A DNA stretch of 64,000 nt from Siphonodentalium dalli. Taxonomy: Eukaryota > Mollusca > Scaphopoda > Gadilida > Siphonodentaliidae. A program made the translations under genes and the position numbers. This document shows positions 13,701-25,700 of this stretch, one piece after another. Numbering within the stretch: position 1 is the stretch's first letter; each line of letters opens with the position of its first letter. The notes under the pieces were generated by a model. That model saw only the letters and a program-made list of their open reading frames with translations, ran no database searches and had not been told where the DNA came from. Where the stretch lies: the NCBI GenBank assembly GCA_032622095.1, contig CP136065.1:116479195-116543194 (forward strand), written 5' to 3'.

Positions 13701-16700
13701 CACAATTTTGTGAAGTATTGGAAATAATTATTCATTGTTTAAAAGTCGAATCGAATACAGATCGAATATCTAGGTCGAATTGATTAAAAAAAAGGAAATA
13801 AAAATGTTTTTTTGATAAAAATAGGCCCACCGCTCCGGCTAAATCCGTCTGAAAAAGCATAATTGTCCAGTGCGCCATTGCGAGGCTCCTGAGCGTTTCC
13901 GGTGAGAGAAAGTCTACCATGCCCAGAAATTGAGCTCAGGGAGCATTATTGTGAGAAGTTTATATAAGAAAATTACATCCCCCCTCAATAAATTGCCATT
14001 ATGTATATGTAAAGCAACTCTTGGTCCACAGGATTCAATAAACCTAAAATGCTTTGTATTTTTTCCCAACCTCATCATCTCAAGTGCTTTTTACACTGAC
14101 AAATCCGAAAGCATTCTGAGTGGAGAATGTGCTCAAATTTACTACAATCATCAGTTTATTGTCATCTTGGTATTGTTTTTAATATTGCCGATCAGAATCA
14201 TTGTCATGTGGGGATCATAAGTTTGTTAAAACAAAATTTTATAAAATATCATAAAATGATATGTTGCCTTAGCGATAACAAGCTACACGATGGGTGCACA
14301 TTCGGCGAAAGTGCACCAGTCCAAAATCATCATCTCAGTGTGCTTTCATATTGATTTTGATGCTTCACGGTTTCCATAAAGCTCCTTTTGCTGATATTTA
14401 GGGACGTGGCACTGCAAATTTATCTGAGCTTGTATTACTACATTTTCCAGTTAATATTTTTAAATCTTGGCACAGATATTTACCTGTATGCGAACCTGTG
14501 GACCTGCGATTAAGAGCTTGATCCAACACTTTTTTGTGGAGTTGTCCCCTTTTTCGACTAAGAGATTGTTTCTAAAAAAAAAAACAAATATGCTAATATG
14601 GCTACCCTTAATGTAGCCAAATTGCATTGTGGGGGGGGGGGGGGGGGGTATCCTTAGTCCCTTTGGGATTGTTTCACCTCTAGTTGTACTTTTTATTGCA
14701 TAGGTGGAATGCATGATTGTCAGTTTATTCTGTACACCCGAGAATGGAATCCTGATCCAAGACAGTTTTGCAATGTCTGACCAATACACCAAGCTGATAG
14801 GGGTGGCCATACCACACTATTACTTTGTTAAAGAGGTATGTATTTATTTTTAATTATCAGATAAAATTAACATTAGATCTTGGGCCACCTGTAGACTCTG
14901 TCACATACAAGAATTTCAGGCAGTTATATTTATGTTGAGCATATTTACCGATAGCATATCTATGGTCTGTCAGTATTATATAATTTTAGTATCCCCTGGG
15001 ATATGTCATGTACTCATTAGTGGTAGTAAAATGTAATTTTTCTATCAGATTAAATTAGTTTATATGAATAACGAAGTTCCCTCTACATTTTTTGGCTATT
15101 ACTAGCGGAGGAAGGTATCATAGTCCATGCTTACTATGTTCCAAAAAAAATAAATAAAAGTAAATCCATTTTTTTTGGGCCTTACTATTTACTTTTAAAA
15201 TGTGTGAACAAAAAAATATTCACTTCCCTAAGAAAATTTATTGCAGCTCCTAATACCAATCTGTTATATTGAAATATATCTATGTTGCTGAAGCTCATTT
15301 TGTTGTTGGTATATGTATTATCTGCTGAGTGCGTTAAGGTCACTAGGTGTTTAGTATACACATGTACTCTGTCACTTGATACTGGTCACATGATATGATA
15401 GGATTCATCTTTCAATATATGAAATATAGATAATAAATTTGGAATTTTTTCGAAGGGGGCTTTCTGTGCTTAAAGGGTTTTGATATGAGCTGACACTTAA
15501 TCCTTTGGCGAGTAGAACGACATATATGTCGTCTATCGGTTGAGGAGTAGAACGACATATATGTCGTTTCAGGAAGTGTTATTTTATGCAGACATAACTT
15601 CAATAAATCATCTGATTTATAAATGATTTGTATTGGAGTTATTTTGATTAATATAATGTCCCAAATGTATAAGTGCAATCGATTATGATAACACACGTTT
15701 AAAAAAATACACTTAAATTAAAACGAATTATTGGACCCTTTTGACCCGAACTTGTTAATAATTATTGCTATGACGTTGACATTAAATTTACTCATGACGT
15801 CATGTATATGACGTTACAGATACTTTCCAAAGGGTTAACTAATTAGTTAATTTAATCATTTTTGGGAACAGCATTCTGATAATTGATAAAGCTCTCATGT
15901 TTAGCATTCAAGACAAATAAGGGTAATTGCTTTAATAGTGCTGTTTGAGTTTAATATGTGTTCAGTCTTGGTCATGATTGTATACATACAGAGCCTCTAT
16001 TTAACTCTTGCATATGTGTTATTATTATTTCAAACGCTGTTTCAAAAAATTTCATGGACATATCCCATACTAAGTTTTCATATCAGTGTATATAGAAACC
16101 CTAAATTTTTATTCATTTTTCCTAATTTCAGCCTGAGACTGTCACTGAGAGTTCAGAGAATGAGCAAAACCAAAACACACAAAATGAAAGTAAAATGGTT
16201 GTTAGAAAACTCATGCGGGATTTTGTTGGGTTAGAGAATGCTGATACAAACACAAAGAATGCTATGATGAACTTCAGTTATTATCTTACAATCAGCAATA
16301 TGGATGAGGCCTTCAAATCAATTAAATTAATTAAAAGGTATTTGTTATGTTCTGTATGTCGCAATATTCATCTCATTTTGATAATCTCAACTATTGACAT
16401 GGATTCAATCATCAACTGGTTGGGTATGTTGCCTTATTCCATATGAAGCGGTCTTGACACTTGATACCCCAATTGATTTTATATCCCTAAATTATCACTT
16501 CTTTGGTTTCGAGCCTTAAAAATAATGTCTTTGTGTCTTGAAAGCCACCTCCTAATGCCCAGCCCAGGCACTATTATATTTCAAATTCAATTCAATAATC
16601 ATAAATATTTTTACCTCATGCTTAAATTTATACATCATCAAGAAAGTCTATTTTTTTCCTGAGCTGATGTTGTGGATTAATTTGCACTATCCTAAGATTT

Positions 16701-19700
16701 TGGCAGGTTGTGACCAGATTTTGTACCCTTATTACGAACCAGGTTATAATAACAATTAACTTAAATGCTATGGGTCCCTCATATCAGAATGGTTGTAGGA
16801 TCAAGAATGGGCCAGCCCCGAATGAAAGTCTGAAGTGGAACAATTTGAGTGTTATATATGTGGTTGGAAAGCTTATTCCATATGGTCAGAGTTGTGGATG
16901 TGTGGGAAATATGTGTGACAAAATTTATGTTAATTATATTAGTCCGCTCCTGGCCTACGATTTACTGTTGCCTAATGAAAATATTTTTTCCCAAATTCTC
17001 ATGAAAATGTTGCCAAATGTTGTCAGAGTGAAATTAAGGGTGTATAATTATATATATATAACAGCACCACACACAATGCTCCTATATCTGTCTCATCTCC
17101 AATCAGATTAACTTAACAGTCACTACCAAGAGACTTGCTTTCGTGACAGATTGTTTTATTTCTGAATGAATAGTTTAAACTGTGTAATGGAATCGAGAAA
17201 TACTTGCAAATCTTTTTTGTCAAACGATAATACCGGTATATATTTTTTTCTCCAATTTTTTCTTATTTTTGCATTGGCAAATTTGACAATCCCTGATCCA
17301 TATTGGTTATCACTGCTGTGTAAGGTTTTTTTTAGATCTTTATTCAAGGTTGGTTTAAGTTTAATGGGTATGGATGAGATGATATGTGACACGGAGGATG
17401 CAGCGAATATGGATCTCAGGAACAGACAGTGTGATGATTACCGATTAAATATTATTGAATATCGATTAAAAGACACCTGACAATGAGAATTATGTTGTTT
17501 TAAAGTGTGATGCCTTAAGGAGTCTGTGTTTGATGTTTGTGTTCTCTTTTTACAACAGAAGAACATGTATCATAATTCATCGACTTGACTACACATTGGC
17601 TTGCCATATCAAGCACATACAAACTTGTGGCAGATGCAATTAGGTCACCGTTGACATTAAAAGATTGTTCAAGTTGTTGCATAGTATGATACATTGTGCA
17701 TTACTTTTTCAGAATAAGTAAACACTACCTTTTGCTGCAATCCAAGAATGCAATTGTGGTATTCAAACAAGCTTCACATATCTTGTGTCCATGACTCTCC
17801 GCTATGCTGTTTATAGAAATACAACAGTTCAACATTGCAAGTGGTTCACAGAGATGTTCCAGACAGTGGAACATATTTATCGGATGATGATAACAAAGCT
17901 TCTCTGACAGACTTTTTTTTCTCTCACAATTTGTCGAGCGCAGCATCTGCAGGCTGGTAGAGGGGTAATGTTGCAAGAGCTATACTCGTCCTTGACCTCA
18001 TTTAACAGTTTACTCGTAGGGCGCGCATCTTTAATCTGAAATCGACTCCACCCACCCGCAGGTGCAATTTGACTTAGATATCAAGATGTTTTAAAATCAC
18101 CCGAAAGTGATCCATTAATTAGTTGAATATATAACGTGACTGGCAATTCTGGGGTGATGGTCGAGTATAGCTCCTGCGACATTACCCCTCTACCCTGCAG
18201 GCTGTCTCAGGAACACTGAATTATATATTTACCTTCGGGCCAAATGTCATGTGATACGGTCCGTGAATGACGACATTAGATTTAGTTTGTGAGCTTGTAC
18301 TAGTATGTGACCGTTGTGAGGAAGTGGACACATGCAGGCCATGCCACTGGCCTTGACCACGAGCTAGTGTATTGTTGTAAATTCACCTGATGTACATGTC
18401 GAAATACTAGGATGTTATGTTTCTCAATGAATAGTAGCTAGGCTGATTCTTCATACTGAAACCAAAAATAGGTCATGTTTCATTTCCATGAATGGACACA
18501 AGGTAAGTGAATCCTTGCCTGGAATGCACATGTTCACATGCTGCGATGCCACCAACACATCTTCGGGTGGTGGGAAAAAAATCAATTTTACTAAATAGTC
18601 AAAAGCAGTGAAATGTAATGCGAATTGTGACAACTCGGACAATCTATTAATGTTGACGATGACATCGCTTCGTGCCAAGAGTTTGTATGTGATCTACATG
18701 TTAACCCATATATAGTGTAGTCAAGTTGACGAATTGCCACACATGTTCTTATGTTGTAAAATGAAAATGCAAACACATCTTCTACCACCAACCACAGACT
18801 CCTTAACCCTTTACCCAACAAACCGGCCAAAACCGGCCAAATAAAGCTTCAACCGCCTAAAATATCTTCGGTCTGTCTCAATAGAACCATACAAATATGG
18901 ATATCATTGGAACCGGCTCCTTGACCGCATTGTGATAGTTACAGTTATGCCCTGTGCCAATGCATTCTCTTATATATGCGAGTCGACCATAGGTCGCCTC
19001 GCATATATAAGAGAATGCATTGGTCTAAAAAAAATCTTTTTTTAACACTTTTTACCATTTTTTCTTACATTCTTTAACAATTTTATAATTTTTAATGTGT
19101 TAAGCCAATGCATTCTCTTATATATGCGAGGCGACCTATGGTCGACGCGCATATATAAGAGAATGCATTGGCACAGGGCCGTTATGTTGGGTAAAGGGTT
19201 AAGGCATCACATTCTTCATGCAAACTTCAGCATGTGATGATTAGCACAATTTTCTAATTTCCCCAGTCTAAAGGTCATGGATGTTCGCTCCGTGAGGGAG
19301 TCCTAAACGTCAGATGGATTGCAATTCCTCCAGTCTCCAGATCTACTGGACTACTGAGCTTTGGCTGCATGGGTTCATATCGAACAAATGTTCTTGTTTT
19401 GTTGCAGACCTGCCATGTACCGATATATGTAAATGTGAATAAACTAATTGAGACAATATTAGGGTTCATCAGCTTCTTTATGATCAAAAGTGAACTCATG
19501 GTTTGAATAACATTTTCCCTCATGTTTGTGCTGGAAAGTGATGCAATGTCGTATCAGATGATCGTGTGAGGTTTTATTAATTACTACTTCTAGTCCGGTG
19601 TTCTCATGTGGTATTTCATGAACCCTGTCAAAATTTAACTACAATGTAAATATTTCATAAATTAGTGAACATCACCATTTTCCAAGAATTATTTTTCCAA

Positions 19701-22700
19701 ATTTTGATCTTGGAACACATTCGGACACAGTTAATTATAATTCCCCTTCATTGCTATCTACACTTGTTTCATTGTGTGCCCCATAAACCCACTTGACACA
19801 TGTCGTTCTAAGTGTAAACGATACAATTAATGTTTCTGAGAAAATCACATTTTAGGAGTTAAGATAATGTCCACAGCGCATTTTTGCAGAAATATTATTG
19901 TTACTCCATCACTATAATATTTTTGCTAGGTCATCAGGGCATTTTTATCAGACATGTTGTGGGTCAATAGCCAAGCTGTGTGGTTCACAAGTTATAGCCA
20001 ATTATATGTGGCACTTTTTTTCAAAATCCAAGCAATTTTATTCAACTCCATTATATTTATCACATTTTTTCGAACTAGCTTATAAATTCATTCAATGTTG
20101 TTTGTCGTTTTATGATGGTTGAAATCTAATTAATATAAAGAGTATCTTGTTCATCTTATAACCGCAATATTTTTTCTATGCACTGACTCGATTAAATTTT
20201 TATTTCATTTTAGGTGTCTTTCCCACTGAATATTAATACTTTATGACTACATACCAATAATTCCTGAATCTGTGAAAGTGTTAAGAAATGGGCCAATAAT
20301 CAATGAAGAAGCACCTTCTCTGTCATTTTTTTTAGTGAATCTGTTTGGGAGAATATGGCTAAGATGTGCGTAAAAAGCCGCAGATTGGATGTTGCTAGTG
20401 TATGCCTTGGAAACATGGGACATGCAAGAGGCGCCAGAGCATTGAGAGAAGCAATCAAGGAACCAGAACTGGATGCGAGGGTTGCTGTTCTAGCTCTACA
20501 ATTAGGTCTTCATGTAAGCTATTATATAGGATTTATGCTAGGGGTCATAGGGGAAAACAAATATAGCTGTCAGATTCTTGATTCCATCTGAGTGCAGAGG
20601 GACGAAATTTTCTGATTTTATGAGAGATGAATGCATGCAATAAGGGACCAAATAAAAATCAACAGTAACTTAATGACTATGAAAAAATTATTGCTCTGAA
20701 GCTTACAAATGCGAGAATGCCAAAATGAAAAATGCTAATAAGTTGAAAAAATTACTTTGAAGAAGTTAATTATGAATGTATGTTTAACACACCAGTTATG
20801 CTGTTTGGGCGCTCAATTCTTCAGTTTATTAACATTACTGCCGAATTATTTTCAAGATATTCTGTTTTGGAACGTACTTTTCCCACTTCAATGACCATTT
20901 TTGACAGAAAAACAGCCGGCAAACCCATGATGTGGGTTCTATATGTCACCATATGTGTCTGCTGTACCTGATATACTATCTAGTATTCTCATTTTAAAAT
21001 GGTAATTTCACAACCATATGCGAGTAAACATGGATAACATGTCCACAGCATGGAAATGCTAGAGAATATACAATTGTGCGCCAATATGGATAATATTGTA
21101 CGGCCGACCAGGATAACATGTCCACAAAAATTATACACACTAATATATGTTTTCCCGATCTATCGAAGTTGAACGTCAGATTCGAGGGGTGTTTGCTGTC
21201 GAACGTTGCTAAGGTCTTGTATTAAGGACCGATCTAAATCTTGTTCACGCCTGTTCAAGCTTACGTCTAACCGTTTAAACGCTGGGTCGATATAGGGTGA
21301 AACGTGCATAATTTAATTAGCATCATAATCGTATAATGGACATACACTTAGGAAATGTACGATTTCTGCGTCTGTTGCTAACTTGCTACATATTTCGGGC
21401 ATATATGCGCAGAAAGTTAATCCATAATAGCTCCTTATTTCTCAAATTTGTCACTAGGCCTATATATGTACTTGTGAAAGTACCCACGTGTTTATGTAAT
21501 AAAGCTGAAGACATATAAGAGGGGGTATTTTCGGGATCCACCAGCGTGCATATTATATTATTATGTGGGTGCGCCAGTTTGTTACTACATGTATTAATGT
21601 AAGGTTATTTCTACTTGGCACTGCAAAGTTCACCGTGGAGGTAAGAGGGTCGTGGTATCCTCGTTCCGAAATTCCGCTCACTATCTGCCCGATGTTACAT
21701 CCACCTGACATGAACCTTAGGAACTTTCCGTGTAGTAATCTGAATCCAATCTGCCAGAATTTGAACGTTTCAGGTCTATAATAATAATAATGTATATCAT
21801 TTATATAGCGCTTAATCCCTGGTGTAGCTCTAAGCGCTCACATTATTACCCCAGCTGTTTTTTATGAGTAATGCCGAGTCTTGTGCCTGCTGCCATTTTA
21901 CAGGCGCTTCACTAGAGCGGCTTGCGGATACCCAACAACCAGGTACCTATTTCGCGTCTAGGTACGACGAAGCGAGCACAGTACAAGTGACCTTGCCCAA
22001 GGGTTACAACCTGGCGCGAGATTTGAAACAGATTGTGGCTATATATAGTCCACCGAGCGAGGCGCGAACTCACGCCGGTGCATTAACACCATTACAAGTC
22101 CGACACTCTACCCACTGGGCTACCACATCCACATATAGCGCATTTGTGATGTAGTATCGCATGTAAACCAATTTACCAGATCAGCAAACAAGAGAAAACA
22201 TATATTATCCAGTGGTGAAATTCGAGACGCCAATAGTCGCATTAATTTGATGAAGGTTCCCAGGTGTCCACACTCTTCAAGATAGTCAGCAATATCTGGC
22301 ATTAAGGTGGTGGCTTCTCTCGTTAACATTTCCTTTTCATTGTTTGGCGTTCTGTCAGCACAGCCCCGTCTATCACTTCGAGGGCCCGAGTCTTGAAATG
22401 TTATAGACCTTCTGCTGTCAGTTACCTTATCTGGAGTATTTAGTTTTTTCTTCTTTTTAACATCATTGATGATATATGCCCTACCGTCGCTCACGTCTAC
22501 ACGTTTTCCTTCTCGGGCAAGTTCACTTGGCACTATGCCCTGGTGGGCTTTTGTGACATACTTCCACTCCCCAGTATTTGAGTCCAAAAACAACTCTCTG
22601 TATTTGACCACACACTCTGCATGTTTGCTGGTCAAATGCGCGCATATATCCGGCAGGTGGCTACACTTCGTATGGCAATAGTAGCATTTCAATGTCATCG

Positions 22701-25700
22701 GTAGAGGCTGGAAAGAAATAAGTAAGAAAATACTGTTAAAATACTGTTAAATAATTACATTTAAATATAGTAATTAGGGCACGGGAAGCATAAGGGCAAT
22801 GAATGGCTACCTCCTGATCTTAACCAAGAGGGCACGAATGACGACTTCAAATAACTTTTACTAGTACACTATATGTGCCATTCTCGTGTTCTGACAGCAA
22901 AATTGAACTTTCAAACAATAACAACCAATCGCACAGACAATAAATATTCGGACAATTCCATTGAAAAATCAACAGAACAGAACAAGAACAGAGCAAGCCC
23001 CTTTGAGTGGTGTTCCATGCAACAATGGAATTTTAGTTCCATTTCTATACCTGTGGTCCTGCCCTTGAATGCTTCAGGCGGCCCTGCTTGCCATTTGATA
23101 AAACATATATGTAGTGACAATAATAATAACGATTAGTGATTCGTAGCTACATTTATAGGCTAATGTAGAGCAATGTGAATTAAAATTATCCATGCACATG
23201 TTATCTACAAGGTATGAACTTTTGAGTACAATGTTATCCCTTCGCCTGGACATGTTATCCATGCGTGTGGACATGTTATCCACCTTGACCTACATGTGTC
23301 AATACAAATTGCAGTTTTCCAATATTCTGTTCAAACAATCGACAGATTTGACTGATGCAAATCACTCCTAATAGGTCAGTGTTCATGTATCTTCTACAAA
23401 TTCCACATGGGATGGGTTTTTTTTAATCAAAATTAGTCAATGAAGTGGGAAAAGTACGTTCGAAAACAGAATATCTCGAAGTAATTCGGCAGTAATGTTA
23501 ATTATCTGAAGAATTGAGCCCCCAAACAACGTAACTCGACGCCCAGCTATATGTTCCGAATGATGGAACCGTGCACATGTTTGTTTCTCTGCAAATACGT
23601 TATTTAATCAACAATATTATGACTCACCTGTTCGTCGTCCATCATTTGTGGATCCACGGACAATTTAATCTTCCGCGGACAACGAAGTCGGATAACTGGT
23701 GTGTTTAACCCTTTCATGACTATTGCTGCTCAGGTGCAGCATTAAAGATTCTATGCCAGTGCATTCTCTTATTATGCGAGTCTCCCATAGGGAGCCTTGC
23801 ATATATAAAAGAATGCACTGGCTTACAAGGTCAAGGTAAATATTGTTAGGCCAATGTATTCTCTGATATATGCAAGGCTCCCTATTGGATACTCGCATAT
23901 ATAAGAGAATGCATTGGCACAGGGTTTATGCAAAATTACAGGAAGCTCCAGTCACGGAAGGGATATTAGAGTACATTAATATTGTAGACGATAAGGTGAA
24001 TTATAAACAGATTAGGAATTTCTGTTCCAGGATGATGCTGAGAGACTTTTGAAGAACTGCAAAAGATATGATTTACTGAATGAGTTTTATCAGAATGCTG
24101 GTAAATGGGACAAGGTAGGGTAAATCAGTTTACATTCTATTTATGAAATAGCCCATTTTGTTAATTGGGCAAATTAACAAATTTATTATAATTGGGTAGA
24201 TGTGGCACATTTTATTAAATGAGAGGAAAAAGAGATTGTCCGGTTCAAGATCCGCAAAAAAATGAACCCTAATAAATTCCTAGCATACTAAATTGAAAAT
24301 CCTCAAATCTGATGGATAAATAAATGCATGTGGCTGATCTTGACTATGTCTTAAATTCATTATAGCTGTAGTCACAATTTTCCTTCCGTGCAGATATCTC
24401 AACCATAGCCTAGGTTGTTGGATCTTCATGAAATTTGTTATGGATGTTCTCCTCTATGAGAACATTCAATTGAGTGTTCAATTGTTTTGTTCAGGTTTTT
24501 TGTTCTTCGTTTACATGTTAAGCTGCCATATAAAAAAGCATATGCATTATATTACAGAATTGATTACATGGCACCATGTATAAATATCTCAACTGACATG
24601 ACTACATGCCATCATGTATTGCTTAATTTTTAACTTTATTTACAGGCCCTGGAAACTGCTGACATATATGATCGAATCCATTTGCGTACGACATATTATA
24701 ATTATGCCAGACATTTAGAGGCACAAGGTGATCATTCAGCAGCCATTCCCAAGTGAGTCTCAGATTTATTTAACCCTTCATGACTGGAAACCCTGTGCCA
24801 ATGCATTCTCTTATATATGCGATTCTCCAATAGGGAGCCTCGCATATATAAGAGAATACATTGGCCTAACAATATCTACCTTGACCATGTAAGCCAGTGC
24901 ATTCTCTCATATATGCGAGGCTTCCTATCGGAGACTCCTATATATAATAGAATGCAATGGCTCAGTATCTTTAATGCTGCACCAGCGCAGCTCCAGTCAT
25001 GAAAGGGTCAAGAAATAACTTAGTTTCAGTTAAGGATATGCAGTTATAACCTTAAAGTTTGAAGACAAGTTCTATAATGTGCTACACTCATAACCTAAAC
25101 AAGTTATTATCTCCCACAAACAAAGTTCAGCAGGGGATACAGAAATAGGCTCCATCTGTCCATCCATCAAGCCGACCATCTGTCTGGCTGTCAATCAATA
25201 ACAACAATGAAGCGCTATATATTGGTGACCATCAGTTGAATTTTAATGATCTTCGTTAAGTTGATGAACCAACATGGGGGAAAGATTATTTACAAACAGC
25301 GGAGTTTCGTTAATTTATTCCCCCCCTTAATTACGGTCCTTATTGAGTAATGGGACAGTTAAAAAATGGATTTTAATCTTTGCATGACTAGATCATTCGG
25401 CACAGCCTACAGGCCACTTCTCTCATCTGATTGTCACCAAACTTCATATGGATCTTCGGGGTGGCCTCTAGATGGGAGTCATCAATATTTTCCCAAAATT
25501 TGTTATAAAACATGGCCGTCGGCAGCTTTTTGGAAATTTACATTTAAATCCCTACAGCCCACATTTTGAGGAATGTTTGAAAATTTACCAGCATGTTTGG
25601 GCTCACCTCCAGATTGGAACTATCGAATTTGAATGATAATCAATAAAAAATATGGCCACTGGCATCCATCTTGGATATTTTTAGAGTTACAACCTTTGAG

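Larger units (their letters stand above)
20794..23536. mobile_element. Long-TIR DNA transposon, 2.7 kb, unclassified
   Basis: Inverted ends: agttatgctgtttgggcgct at 20794 pairs with the complement of 23517-23536. Similarity continues inward ~160 bp (…ttaacattactgccgaatta…). Inside each end is a cluster of GGATAACATGTCCA motifs (near 21030 and 21110 on plus; near 23200, 23250 and 23270 on minus). It carries a minus-strand C2H2 ORF and a later SINE insertion. No transposase catalytic domain was recognised and the target duplication is unclear. Confidence 0.65.

Noticed and set aside
17166-17480. Plus-strand 104-codon ORF in an IFT140 intron
   Set aside because: Very AT-rich codons, a hydrophobic tract from poly-T, no splice or homology support.
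22040-22138. Genuine tRNA gene on the minus strand
   Set aside because: A and B boxes are present, but the acceptor stem and anticodon arm do not close, and an (ATT)n-tailed body follows. A SINE explains it better.
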